From BOG-1112 sp964635325 (lineage in GTDB: Bacteria > Bdellovibrionota_B > Oligoflexia > Oligoflexales > Bog-1112), in assembly GCA_964635325.1 (NCBI GenBank), contig CAZWOL010000002.1, positions 11,797-75,796 of the forward strand: DNA of 64,000 nucleotides, given 5' to 3'. The translations under genes were made by a program, and so were the position numbers. Under the pieces are notes generated by a model that was not told where the DNA came from, searched no databases, and worked only from the letters and a program-made list of their open reading frames with translations. Numbering within the stretch: the first letter of the stretch is position 1; the number at the start of each line of letters is the position of its first letter. This document shows positions 34,032 through 42,288 of the stretch, one piece after another.

Positions 34032-35306
34032 ATGGGCCCATATATAGTCATCTTCGGATGTCTTTGTTTATCAGCATTTTTTTCCGCAGCAGAAACAGCC
34101 ATCACTTCTCTGGGGATTCTCAAGTCTAAACATCTTCTTGATAGCGGTGGTAAATCAGTCTCGCACGTAAACTTTTGGCTCAGCTATCCGGGTCGAGTGC
34201 TTACCACTATTCTATTTTTCAATACAGGGGTGAACATCCTTGCTTCTTCTGTTGTCACTGAGATCGCTTCTGCTCGCTTTCAAAGTGGGGCTGTTGGGAT
34301 CGCGACAGGTGTGACAACTTTTCTAGTCTTGGTTTTTGGAGAGGTGATCCCCAAGTCTTTTGCCAAGGCTTATTTTGAAAAATTGGCAGTTCCATTTTTG
34401 CGAGTCGTGATTGTTATCTATTATGCGACCTATCCGGTGATCTGGCTTTTGTCTGGCTTTGCAGATTTGGTGATTCGTATTGCTTCTAAGGGACGCAAGC
34501 ATACTCCCTTGATTACTGAAGAAGAGCTGGAATTCATTGTTAATGAAGGACAGCGAGCTGGAGTGATCGGTGATCTCAAAAAAAATATCATTGAAGGTGC
34601 TTTTGACTTTGATGAAACCAAGGTTCGCGAAATCATGACGCCTCGTACTGATATTAAAGCATTTGCTATCGATACTCCTATCGATATCATGATGGCAAAA
34701 GCAGTTGATACTGGGTATTCACGTTTTCCTGTGTACCGTAATCACATGGATCATATGGTTGGAATGGTGTTGGTGAAAGATCTGATCTCCCAGAGAATTT
34801 CGCCTAAGCAAGGGGTTGTGACTGCAAAAGATATCATGCGTGAAGGTCTTTTTGCACCCGAGTCTAAATCGATTATGGAAGTCTTCAAGGACTTAAAACG
34901 TACGAAAAGTCATATGGCCATCATCATTGATGAGTATGGTGGAACTGCAGGTATTGTAACGATGGAAGACATTCTCGAAGAGATTGTCGGAGAGATCCAA
35001 GATGAAACCGATGTTGAAGAAGCTAAGATTCTTCAAATTAATGAAAAAACTTTTGATGTCTCTGGATCGCTCAATCTTGATGACTTTTTTAAATTTTTCC
35101 GACTCAGTGAAGAAGAAATTCTTGAACGAGACCAGGACGTGGATACCATAGCAGGATGGGTCACCCAAGTGATCGGGCAGATTCCTAAAGTTGGTCAGAA
35201 TGTTCGAATGGGTGCGCTTAGTCTTGAGGTTCTGGAAGTTAAGCACCGTCGCATCCATTTGCTTAGAGTTCAAGCTACGGAGAAAGAAAACATTTTAGAA
35301 GACTAG
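34032..35306 (+). CDS. CorC/HlyC-family (CNNM-type) membrane transporter with CBS domains
   Basis: The 424-residue protein has an N-terminal DUF21/CNNM transmembrane region (about 1-170, four hydrophobic segments with SAAETAITSLG near the start). A CBS-domain pair follows (about 200-325, with MTPRTDIKAFAI and GYSRFPVYR) and a C-terminal CorC_HlyC domain (about 340-415). The CBS section includes the conserved IIDEYGGTAGIVTMEDILEEIVGEI. It is usually annotated as a Mg/Co efflux or 'hemolysin' protein. It is encoded directly after ybeY and is the last plus-strand gene before convergent nagZ. Confidence 0.9.
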   Translation: MGPYIVIFGCLCLSAFFSAAETAITSLGILKSKHLLDSGGKSVSHVNFWLSYPGRVLTTILFFNTGVNILASSVVTEIASARFQSGAVGIATGVTTFLVLVFGEVIPKSFAKAYFEKLAVPFLRVVIVIYYATYPVIWLLSGFADLVIRIASKGRKHTPLITEEELEFIVNEGQRAGVIGDLKKNIIEGAFDFDETKVREIMTPRTDIKAFAIDTPIDIMMAKAVDTGYSRFPVYRNHMDHMVGMVLVKDLISQRISPKQGVVTAKDIMREGLFAPESKSIMEVFKDLKRTKSHMAIIIDEYGGTAGIVTMEDILEEIVGEIQDETDVEEAKILQINEKTFDVSGSLNLDDFFKFFRLSEEEILERDQDVDTIAGWVTQVIGQIPKVGQNVRMGALSLEVLEVKHRRIHLLRVQATEKENILED

Positions 35307-35327
35307 GAAATCCTGGTCTTAGATAAG

Positions 35328-36344
35328 TCACCCAAGAGAAAGTTCGTTCTTGCAAAACGAACGAACTTTCTCTGCGGCAGCTAGGAGTGTTTGAGCAAAA
35401 GATTTGGATCGACGAGCTTCTGCTTCTAATGCATCGATAGCACGAATCCAGTTCTCCAATTTTGCGCAAACCAAAATAAGGTCGGAACCAGCAGCTACGG
35501 TCTCTATTATGGCTTCTTTCCAGAGTTGTGGATCTTGGGAGATTGCTTTCATATTCATGTCATCACAAATTACGATCCCCTGGAACTGAAGCTGTTCCTT
35601 TAGAACTCCCGAAATTATCTTGTGTGATAAACTTGCTGGTTTGTTATCCAAAGCTGGATACATGCAATGTGAAACCATGACCATTTTTGCTTGGGGAAGC
35701 AACTCTTTGTAGGGAACAAGCTCTCTATTAAAAAGAGTGTCTTCTTTTGCATCGATGACGACCTGGTCGTCATGTGGGTCTCCTAGTTCACTGCCTTGGC
35801 CGGGAAAATGTTTAAGGCAGCCCAATACGCCCAATGATTGAAGTCCTGTCAAGAAAGCGCCTGCTCTTGCAACCACTTGACTTGAGTTGACTCCAAATGC
35901 ACGATCTCCAATTCCAATGTTTCTGGGATTGGAGAGGATGTCGACGACTGGAGCAAAATCGACATTGATACGCAGCTTGAGGAGTTCTTCAGCAACTTGT
36001 TTTCCATAGTTGCTGAGTGCAGTCCACTGTTGCTCTGAATTTCCTTCGATGTAGGCTTGCATAGCGCATCCTGCATTGGGGAAGGGAGCAGACAAGCGAC
36101 TTACGCGACCACCTTCTTGATCAATTGCAATGAACAAAGGGTGTCGTTCACTGCGGGCATTGTAAAGGGGTTCTAGCAATTGCTTGGGGAGTGTCGAAAT
36201 GTTTGCTGGAAGATTTCGTTTGAAAAGAGTAAGTCCAGGAACTTTTTCTTTAGAAAAAAATCGGATTTCCTCCTGGCTAGGAAGATCCGATTCTAAAGAT
36301 CCGACAACGATGGAAGCTGCAGCCTCTCGCATAGGATTACTCAT
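35328..36344 (-). CDS. nagZ: Beta-N-acetylhexosaminidase NagZ (GH3)
   Basis: NagZ removes GlcNAc from anhydromuropeptides during cell-wall recycling in the cytoplasm. The 338-residue GH3 enzyme has IDQEGGRVSRL (74-84), the catalytic-loop KHFPGQGSELGDPHDD (178-193) and the nucleophile region VICDDMNMKAI (248-258). No signal peptide is seen. It overlaps the 3' end of khpA by 8 nt, and the stop codon is 21 nt from that of convergent corC. Confidence 0.94.
   Translation of the reverse strand: MSNPMREAAASIVVGSLESDLPSQEEIRFFSKEKVPGLTLFKRNLPANISTLPKQLLEPLYNARSERHPLFIAIDQEGGRVSRLSAPFPNAGCAMQAYIEGNSEQQWTALSNYGKQVAEELLKLRINVDFAPVVDILSNPRNIGIGDRAFGVNSSQVVARAGAFLTGLQSLGVLGCLKHFPGQGSELGDPHDDQVVIDAKEDTLFNRELVPYKELLPQAKMVMVSHCMYPALDNKPASLSHKIISGVLKEQLQFQGIVICDDMNMKAISQDPQLWKEAIIETVAAGSDLILVCAKLENWIRAIDALEAEARRSKSFAQTLLAAAEKVRSFCKNELSLG
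35335..35373. repeat. 15-bp perfect inverted repeat spanning the nagZ 3' end
   Basis: Arms 35335-35349 (AGAGAAAGTTCGTTC) and 35359-35373 are exactly complementary with a 9-nt loop. On the plus strand it falls about 29 nt after the corC stop; on the minus strand it encodes the last codons of nagZ (REVRSFCKNELSLG region). It can form a strong stem in both transcripts and may serve as a shared transcript-end structure for the convergent genes. There is no T-run on either side, so a canonical Rho-independent terminator is not supported. Confidence 0.6.
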
Positions 36345-36615
36345 CTATAATTTGCAGAATGTATCTCTTGGAATGTTTTGCTGCTGCACAATTGAGAATA
36401 GTGCGAATAGCATCAGCTGTGCGTCCTTGTCGTCCTATGACTTTGCCAATATCTTCTTTGGCAACTTTGAGCTCAATGATGTTGGTTTGATTTCCTTCGA
36501 TTTCATTGATGTCGATGCGTGAGGTTTCGTCGACCAGAGCTTCAGCTATGTAAGAAACCAGCTCCTTCATCGAAACTTCTTTTGTCTTTTCACCCATTGT
36601 CGTCATCCGTTTCAT
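36337..36615 (-). CDS. khpA: KH-domain RNA-binding protein KhpA
   Basis: The protein (92 residues from the longest start, 77 from M16) is a single KH domain: ELVSYIAEALVDETSRIDINEIEG, then IIELKVAKEDIGKVIGRQGRTADAIRTIL with the GxxG loop as GRQG. This matches KhpA/YlqC, a small RNA-binding protein that pairs with KhpB and affects cell elongation and division in several bacteria. Several in-frame ATGs (36615, 36606, 36597, 36570) are possible and none has a clear SD. It is upstream of nagZ and overlaps it; no rpsP/rimM neighbours are present. Confidence 0.9.
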   Translation of the reverse strand: MKRMTTMGEKTKEVSMKELVSYIAEALVDETSRIDINEIEGNQTNIIELKVAKEDIGKVIGRQGRTADAIRTILNCAAAKHSKRYILQIIDE

Positions 36616-36790
36616 GGCAAATTCAACACGTTTACACTACACAATTGAAAGAAGTGCGACTTCTTTCTTCTATTTCTTCTGAACCTACATGTGGTCTTCC
36701 GCAAGACCTAGCTAGATGGACTTACTAGTTAAGAGTTTATCGGAAAAATTTCCACAAGGGAAGAGATTAGGCAAATATGTTGCATAACTC

Positions 36791-37345
36791 CTACGCAAAT
36801 TGCAAGTCGGAAAGATCATAGAGGAAAGGGATGTTTCTCCAATATGCAATTTGTATGATGTCGTCTATTTTAAGGCCAAGACATTGCAGATAATTTTTGA
36901 GTTCAGAGAGATGTGTTTCGAGCGGATTCCAATGTGAGGCAAGATTCAAAGTATTTAGATTTCCAAATGGACTGAGCATCGCAGTTTGGTTTTTTACGCG
37001 GATTATTTCAATGGGCGGAAGCAATGGAACTCTTAATTTTATTATGTTTTGTATGGCGTTCTGCCACATTCGAAATTGTATGCTTCGACTATGAAAGTCA
37101 TGTGGGATGCGGATGACAAGCTGTTCTTGTGTTAGTGTAGATGGAACTTTCCATGCAGCAAAGTGTCGACCTTCCCCCAAGAGCTGTAATCCTTTGCTGT
37201 AGCCATCTTTGCGCATAATTTTCTCAACCGTGCATTCAATAAAGCTGCAATCAAACGACTTGTAGAAATAATCGTAAAGCTGCCGGCAGTCGTGCTCTCT
37301 CTTGTGCTTCAGGGAAAGGAGGGTTGAAGGAGGTTCTGTGAACAT
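36791..37345 (-). CDS. Unrecognised protein with a kinase-like pattern (possible pseudokinase)
   Basis: The 184-residue protein contains GLQLLGEGRHFAAWKVP (about 53-69), a glycine-rich segment like the P-loop of aminoglycoside/choline-kinase folds, then LVIRIPHDFHSR (beta strand, but Lys replaced by Arg/His) and TAMLSPFGN. The C-terminal GLKIDDIIQIAYWRNIPFLYDLSDLQ resembles a 'GlxhxDhh..NI.hhhdhsdh' kinase C-loop/DFG-like segment in spacing, without a clear catalytic Asp in an HxD motif. I infer a short degenerate kinase-like fold; the idea is weak. It is flanked by khpA and a divergent small gene, with no family I can name. Confidence 0.6.
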   Translation of the reverse strand: MFTEPPSTLLSLKHKREHDCRQLYDYFYKSFDCSFIECTVEKIMRKDGYSKGLQLLGEGRHFAAWKVPSTLTQEQLVIRIPHDFHSRSIQFRMWQNAIQNIIKLRVPLLPPIEIIRVKNQTAMLSPFGNLNTLNLASHWNPLETHLSELKNYLQCLGLKIDDIIQIAYWRNIPFLYDLSDLQFA

Positions 37346-37483
37346 TTCAAATTCCCAAAGAGTTTTGTAGAAATTTTAGTCAAGTTTGTCAGAAATTAGA
37401 ATCTTTCATTACGTAATAATTTGGTAATAAATGTAAGACACTGCTTCTATAACTAAAAAATTTGTGAGCGAGGGATGTTTTCT

Positions 37484-37499
37484 TGGCATGTTCCTTGAT
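37484..37499 (+). promoter_or_regulatory. Candidate sigma-54-type promoter
   Basis: TGGCATG-N4-TTGAT matches the sigma-54 consensus TGGCAYR-N4-TTGCW except that the -12 element reads GA, not GC. The GG and GA dinucleotides are 10 nt apart as required. A start about 12 nt downstream (near 37510) would precede the SD (GGAGGG at about 37518) and ATG 37531. One mismatch falls in the most conserved -12 position, so this is only a candidate. Confidence 0.4.
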
Positions 37500-37530
37500 A
37501 TAGCTTTCTGTGAAAACGGAGGGAAAATTC

Positions 37531-37731
37531 ATGAAGACCAATAACGATCAATCTAAAGTCATTAGCCTTTCCAAATTTCGTGCAGAGGGACAGCGTGCAA
37601 AAGTAAAGTTGCAGCATTCGCCTAATTTTGAAGAGTTAAAAGAGCGCAATCGGAAAAATCAAGATCGTCTTAGGGATGAGAGAAACAAGGCAAATCTATC
37701 TGTCATCAAAGGTTATGAGTTGAAAAAATAG
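37531..37731 (+). CDS. Small basic protein, unrecognised
   Basis: ATG 37531 has GGAGGG about 8 nt upstream. The 66-residue product starts MKTNNDQSKVISLSKFRAEGQR; the frame could start at GTG 37510, but the SD fits the downstream ATG. It is very charged (Lys/Arg/Glu-rich) and predicted helical, with KERNRKNQDRLRDERNKAN in the middle. 'VISLSKFR' is a short N-terminal motif that occurs in many small uncharacterised bacterial proteins. No domain is identified. A sigma-54-like site lies upstream. Confidence 0.65.
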   Translation: MKTNNDQSKVISLSKFRAEGQRAKVKLQHSPNFEELKERNRKNQDRLRDERNKANLSVIKGYELKK

Positions 37732-37825
37732 TTGGATTGTTTTTCTAGATGCCAGCAAGGGTCGTGTTTGTGATTGGTGCAGCAGTTTGATCTTAGGTCT
37801 GTAGCTGAGTGCCAGTCAATACGAC

Positions 37826-38401
37826 CTACTCAACGTCGAGAAGTTCGATGACGTGAGCGAGTTCTCTATATTTTTGTTCGTAATCGAGTCCGTATCCCAC
37901 TACAAATTCATCTTTGAGCTCAAATCCAACGTAGTCGATGGAAGCGTCCAGATCTCTGATTTTGCTGGGCTTGCTAAAGAGAGAGCAGATTTTTATTTGA
38001 CGAGGCTTTTGGTCTCCGAGGATTTTAAGAAGAACTTTTATGGTGGTTCCACTATCAACGATGTCCTCAACTAGCAAAACATCTTTGCCTGTGATTTTTG
38101 TTGTGAGTGCCTGTGTGATGGTAACTGTGCCAGTCGATTGGGTTTTTGAATAGGAAGAGGCCCCAATGAATTCGATGTTTGTAGGAACGTTGAGTTTCCT
38201 TACTAAATCAGCAATAAAAATAAAGCTTCCCTTTAATATTCCTATAATAACGAGGGGGTTGGAGTTTGCGAAATCTCTATTGATCTCTTGTGCAAGGACG
38301 GCAATTCTTTCTTGAATGCTCTCTTCTTTGAAGAGAAGTTTGAATTTTTGTTGGCCTAGACGCTTACTAAGTTCTATTTCTGTTTTCACGTAAGTCCTCA
38401 T
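37826..38401 (-). CDS. hpt: Hypoxanthine-guanine phosphoribosyltransferase
   Basis: Hpt salvages hypoxanthine or guanine with PRPP. The 191-residue protein has NPLVIIGILKGSFIFIADL (about 48-66), the PRPP-binding motif LLVEDIVDSGTT (about 120-131), and KDEFVVGYGLDYEQKYREL near the C-terminus, a marker for the Hpt purine loop. It is divergent from the small zinc-ribbon gene at 38552. Purine interconversion by GuaC is encoded about 5 kb away. Confidence 0.95.
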   Translation of the reverse strand: MRTYVKTEIELSKRLGQQKFKLLFKEESIQERIAVLAQEINRDFANSNPLVIIGILKGSFIFIADLVRKLNVPTNIEFIGASSYSKTQSTGTVTITQALTTKITGKDVLLVEDIVDSGTTIKVLLKILGDQKPRQIKICSLFSKPSKIRDLDASIDYVGFELKDEFVVGYGLDYEQKYRELAHVIELLDVE

Positions 38402-38551
38402 TTGTATTCATTAAGCTGTTAGAAATGCGTAGTTCATAGGGATTTCTAAGCGCCGATATTATTGACTTTTATAAAAAATCATGCAATATGTATAAGCTCG
38501 TCTTTTTGCAAAAAATCAAATTTCGAATTGATCTCCATGGAAGTAATAAAA

Positions 38552-38773
38552 ATGGATGAATTTAGAAATAATAAAATAAAACGTCTTCCTCCGTCTGTTG
38601 TTAAGGACATAGAACTTAAAAATCAGGCTCGTAGACTCGCCAATTTGGCTCCTATCAAAATCAAAGTACGTACATGTATTGCATGTCATCAGCTATTCGA
38701 ATCTGCAGGCAACCGTACCTGTGGATGTAATACCCGTAGTACGGGTTTTATTGCCGGGCGTGAAATCATCTAG
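38552..38773 (+). CDS. Small zinc-ribbon-like protein, unrecognised
   Basis: With ATG 38552 (GGAAG about 8 nt upstream) the product is 73 residues: MDEFRNNKIKRLPP...RRLANLAPIKIK and then RTCIACHQLFESAGNRTCGC. The four cysteines are arranged CxxC-x10-CxC, consistent with a metal-binding knuckle. A longer open frame starting at 38462 contains no better SD. This type of small protein occurs in the genomes I associate with this lineage, but function is unknown. It could be a transcription or translation regulator. Confidence 0.6.
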   Translation: MDEFRNNKIKRLPPSVVKDIELKNQARRLANLAPIKIKVRTCIACHQLFESAGNRTCGCNTRSTGFIAGREII

Positions 38774-38872
38774 CTTTTAGCTTCCTCTCATAATTCATCC
38801 ATGCCTCTTTGGTCGATCTTAAGCTTTTCCTCAGACTTCCGAAAAATCTATGACCTACACTGAGGAGTCATA

Positions 38873-39220
38873 ATGGATGTTGCACGTGTTCCTACAAATG
38901 CTTACTACGTGACTTATAAAGATTTTCATACTGGGCAGTTGATGCGAATCAAGCGACGCCCGCCCAAACTAGATCACGAAATACTTCCGACCGATCGTGT
39001 TGAACTCAAGTTCACAAAAAACGATGATTGGAAAGAAGGTAGCATCGAAACGGTTAAGAGTCTTGGTCGGCGAAATCCGAATGTCTTGCAGCTAGAAAAT
39101 TCAGAACATCAAACCACGTTTGTTCGTAGTAGAGATGTGTTGTTGCAGAAGCGAGTTGCGGAACGTGTTGGAGCAAATCGAGATGAGGTTTATACGGGAC
39201 GCTATCTCGTTTGGCCGTAG
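38873..39220 (+). CDS. Hypothetical cytoplasmic protein, 115 residues
   Basis: ATG 38873 has a near-ideal SD (GAGGAG, 5 nt spacing), so the gene is likely real and well translated. The protein has no signal peptide or membrane segment and is basic with beta-strand-like stretches: NAYYVTYKDFHTGQLMRIKRRP, DRVELKFTKNDDWKEGSIETV, VLQLENSEHQTTFVRSRDVLL. These suggest a small beta-barrel, possibly nucleic-acid-binding, but no family is identified. Confidence 0.6.
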   Translation: MDVARVPTNAYYVTYKDFHTGQLMRIKRRPPKLDHEILPTDRVELKFTKNDDWKEGSIETVKSLGRRNPNVLQLENSEHQTTFVRSRDVLLQKRVAERVGANRDEVYTGRYLVWP

Positions 39221-39512
39221 CTATTGAGCCTACTTTGATAACATCATTCTTGTCACACCAAGTGTAGCGAAGTGTCATTTGTATCCAAATTGTAGGATGA
39301 GATTTGCTATGCAGACGTCACTGATCTTCGGTCGATGGAGAATGTGATATAGAAATTTATTTTTGTGCAATTGTCTATAGTAGCTGTTTTTTATACGGAT
39401 CTTGCGAAGGTTTTGATTTTGCGGTTGGTTCGATATTTTTAGCATCATTTATTTGATGCAATGATGATGAAGTTTTTGGATAGCGCAAGATTTGTTTTTA
39501 CAAAAGTAGGTC
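39221..39512. other. Noncoding stretch of 292 nt
   Basis: I see no gene here. There is a weak 6-bp hairpin (GCATCA at 39442-39447 with TGATGC at 39454-39459) without a T-run. The region is AT-rich and lies between convergent genes (end of a plus-strand hypothetical, end of the minus-strand lipoprotein), so it may contain transcript ends. Confidence 0.5.
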
Positions 39513-41105
39513 TTAACTTTTAGGGCACTCGCTATTTTCAGCAGATACTTGTGTTGGTTCGAAGTGTTTTAGTAGTACGCGTGCACTTGCCCATCCTAAC
39601 AAACTTCCATCCTTTTCGTATACCTTAGCTCGGAAGTACTGTTCCCCATTTCCATTTGGTCCAGCATCCCATAATGCTTTTTCAAAGCTAAGGCTCGTCA
39701 GTGCTCGGGCCTCTTCTTTAGCAACCGTAGACCAAACAACTTGGTGGTTTGGACATCGTACAAGTCTTTCGATGGTTAGCTGTTGCACGCTTGGTTGAAA
39801 ATGAAGTTGAAATTGAATAGGTGCTCCTGCCTCATAAATTTGTTCTGGAGATGCAAATTGAAAGGATGTTTCGCCTCCTAGGCCTGTTGCGGATTGGGCA
39901 TAGGTTGTGAAGATATTGCTATCAAAGTCACTAATTTCACCCCAATGATACAGTTCATTTGCATTAGGCGCTCGGAAGTGAACAAATTTTCCTACGGTTG
40001 AACATTCTTTGTCTTTGAATGGTTTCTTGTCCTGGTACTTTTCCTCGATGGTGTTGCAGATGTGGCTGATGAGTTCTCCAAGTTGATAGAGTTGCTGCTT
40101 GCTAATCCATGCAGGGTTTGCATCGGAGCGAATGCCATTTGTGATCTTTCCCGATAGTCCAGTCAGCATGATGAAAATTTTATTTTGCTGTTCAACGACT
40201 CCGTCAGCACGAATTGTCAGTAGTGGTACATCCTGTTCGGCGACCTGCAGGGGGCTTTGAACAACACGATTGTCAGAAGGAATCACATAGTGCGTTTGTA
40301 AGGGGAGGGCGCCTGGATCTCCACTGATTAGGTTGAGGCAGGAAGAGAGAGCAAAAGGGCAGTGAATCACCTCTATTCCCGAGGGGATGGCCTCAGTTAC
40401 TGTTTTGGTGCCGTATGAAAGTGGAAATCTGGATGCTGAGAATGCCTGAGACTGGCGTGTATTTAGTGCCAGGAGGTCTTGTGATACTTGGCGAAGGTCC
40501 CTGACTAGCAACTCGGGTGCTTCTTTTGGAAACTGCAGAATCACACCATCTTCGTGGCTAGTGAGGGTGAATCCTTGGTTGAGAGTGTCGATGAGCTCGC
40601 GAGCAAAGAGAGCCTGTAGGTTTCTCTGTGGAGGTTGAGTGAGTCGCTGTTGTTGGGCTATGGCCCAGATCCATGTGAATTTTTCTTCGGCGCTTTGTGG
40701 GTTTTTTGGTAGGTGAAGATCCGCTATTTTGCTGGCTAGCCATTGAGCATAGGCTTCCACTTGAACGGAGAGCTGATCAGCTTCAGCGTGGGATTCTATG
40801 CCCAGTGTTTTGCGACTTAGACCAAAGGCGGTCTGTTGGGATTCTGGGCCGCTGGCTTTGTTTCCATAAAGGGCGATAGCTGGATTTGGGTTTAATCGTG
40901 ATTCAAGTTGGGCGACTGCGAGGAGGAAGCGGAGCGGTATTCCATTTTTTTCAGAGCTAAGACTGAAGTCTCTCTCGATCTTTGTAGCTGGAATAACCTC
41001 TTTTTTCGGGGTTTTGTTGGGTCCACATGCAACTAGCATGGCACCGATAAAAAAACAGCGCAGACCCGAATTATCAAAAAGAAACTTGGCAGCAGAAATA
41101 GTCAC
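39513..41105 (-). CDS. Lipoprotein with lytic-transglycosylase-like segment
   Basis: The open frame begins at 41240 with residues that are the antisense of tRNA-Ala, so the real start lies downstream. GTG 41105, with GGGAGG 8 nt upstream, gives a lipoprotein signal ending in MLVAC (Cys in a good lipobox). About residues 45-165 resemble a lytic transglycosylase (SLT-like) domain: IPLRFLLAVAQLESRLNP carries the expected catalytic Glu, then TAFGLSRKTLG and AYAQWLASKI. The following 350 residues (VIHCPFALSSCLNLISG and onward) have no family I recognise and are beta-rich. It is probably a peptidoglycan-acting envelope protein. An ATG at 41111 is a start alternative. Confidence 0.65.
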   Translation of the reverse strand: MTISAAKFLFDNSGLRCFFIGAMLVACGPNKTPKKEVIPATKIERDFSLSSEKNGIPLRFLLAVAQLESRLNPNPAIALYGNKASGPESQQTAFGLSRKTLGIESHAEADQLSVQVEAYAQWLASKIADLHLPKNPQSAEEKFTWIWAIAQQQRLTQPPQRNLQALFARELIDTLNQGFTLTSHEDGVILQFPKEAPELLVRDLRQVSQDLLALNTRQSQAFSASRFPLSYGTKTVTEAIPSGIEVIHCPFALSSCLNLISGDPGALPLQTHYVIPSDNRVVQSPLQVAEQDVPLLTIRADGVVEQQNKIFIMLTGLSGKITNGIRSDANPAWISKQQLYQLGELISHICNTIEEKYQDKKPFKDKECSTVGKFVHFRAPNANELYHWGEISDFDSNIFTTYAQSATGLGGETSFQFASPEQIYEAGAPIQFQLHFQPSVQQLTIERLVRCPNHQVVWSTVAKEEARALTSLSFEKALWDAGPNGNGEQYFRAKVYEKDGSLLGWASARVLLKHFEPTQVSAENSECPKS

Positions 41106-41149
41106 TTGCATTTCCTCCCAAATTAAGGCACATTTCCAACACTTCTGAT

Positions 41150-41225
41150 GGGGGCTTAGCTCAGTTGGTAGAGCGTTGGATTTGCATTCCAAAGGCCAGG
41201 AGTTCGACTCTCCTAGCCTCCACCA
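41150..41225 (+). tRNA. tRNA-Ala (anticodon UGC), CCA encoded
   Basis: The 76-nt sequence folds as a complete cloverleaf: acceptor GGGGGCT with AGCCTCC (one G-U pair), D-loop AGCTCAGTTGGTAGAGC, anticodon stem TTGGA/TCCAA with loop TTTGCAT (anticodon TGC), T-arm CAGGAGTTCGACTCTCCTAG, discriminator A and encoded CCA at 41223-41225. It reads GCA alanine codons. It stands alone, not in an rRNA operon. The minus-strand open frame over it is an antisense artefact. Confidence 0.96.
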
Positions 41226-41369
41226 ATCTTCACTACACATTCAATTCTATCATGATTGCAATATAGGCAGGATTTGGCACTTCTAGTGACCTTGTCACCT
41301 CGAGTTCAATCGATATGATTTACTCCGTCTGCGTATGCAGACGTTGGTCGAGATGACGATCAATCTTTT

Positions 41370-42176
41370 CTATTTAGATGCAACGATATACGCAATCCAG
41401 GATTCGCATTCTTCACCAACTTCGGTCGCTTTGAAGACTCCGTTGCCTTCGCCATCACGGGTAGTGCCTTCCCAGTAAACTTTAGTATCTTTGAATCCAG
41501 CTTCTTTCAGTAGTTCGCGCAACTCAGGTATAGTCCACATACGCCAGTCATAAGAGAAGACTTTGTTACGTCGGGCTTCGCCCTTGCGTTTGAAATGAAT
41601 GTAAAACTGGGCGTGATGGGTAATCGGATCAAAAGAATCTTGGTCCCAGAAGTAGCTGAATCCATGTTCTTCATGCTCAGTTTCTTCGATATTTGCTTCC
41701 TGACACTGGCTGCCACCAAAGCAATCCATGACAAGTATCCCATCTTTTTTAAGGGTCTTATAGGCTGAACGAAAGTACTTTGCCAAAGTGTTGCGCTCTT
41801 TAAAGCAAAAGTAGCTGAAATTGAGTGCGCAGATAATGTCGGCTGCAGGAAGCTTTGTGCTCAATACATTCCGTTTGAGAACTTGAACACGTTTTTGCGC
41901 GGATGGTTTTAATTTGGATAGATAGTTTTTTTTGCCGTACGCAATTGGCTCAGGGTCTATATCGACACCGTAGGCGGTAAAGGAGCTTCCCTGCTCAACC
42001 CAACTGCAACAATTGGCGAATGCTGCGCAGAAGTCTTCTCGTAGAATTTTCGCCTTCTTAGATCGTAGGCTGCGATAGGTGTCTTGCATAAAGGAGACAT
42101 CAGCTTCAGGGGATTGAACAGACAAATGGTAGTACTTGTATTTGTCAAAGGGTTGGCGTGTTTTATTTGTTTTCAA
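41370..42176 (-). CDS. Class I SAM-dependent methyltransferase, substrate unknown
   Basis: The 268-residue protein has a Rossmann-type methyltransferase fold: ILREDFCAAFANC (motif I region, about 43-55), AYGVDIDPEPIAYGKK (68-83), ADIICALNFSYFCFKERNTLAKYFRSAYKTLKKDGILVMDCFGG (about 111-154). The insert GSQCQEANIEETEHEEHGFSYFWDQ and the C-terminal TIPELRELLKEAGF are typical of small-molecule methyltransferases. Motif I is unusually non-glycine (DFCAAF). I see no clue to the substrate. It sits between tRNA-Ala and a divergent ClpX-like gene. Confidence 0.75.
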   Translation of the reverse strand: MKTNKTRQPFDKYKYYHLSVQSPEADVSFMQDTYRSLRSKKAKILREDFCAAFANCCSWVEQGSSFTAYGVDIDPEPIAYGKKNYLSKLKPSAQKRVQVLKRNVLSTKLPAADIICALNFSYFCFKERNTLAKYFRSAYKTLKKDGILVMDCFGGSQCQEANIEETEHEEHGFSYFWDQDSFDPITHHAQFYIHFKRKGEARRNKVFSYDWRMWTIPELRELLKEAGFKDTKVYWEGTTRDGEGNGVFKATEVGEECESWIAYIVASK

Positions 42177-42288
42177 TATGAAGTTCTCCTTCGTTTCATA
42201 AATCCGTATAATTCAGCCTCGGCGGCGACCAAGTAGTCCGCCACAAAATACCAGAGCCGTTAGCAAATTCAGAGGAAAAAATAAAATC

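Noticed and set aside
41106..41240. The N-terminal extension of the minus-strand ORF from 41240.
   Set aside because: Its residues (RLGESNSWPLECKSNALPTELS) are the antisense translation of tRNA-Ala; the lipoprotein signal begins downstream at 41105/41111.
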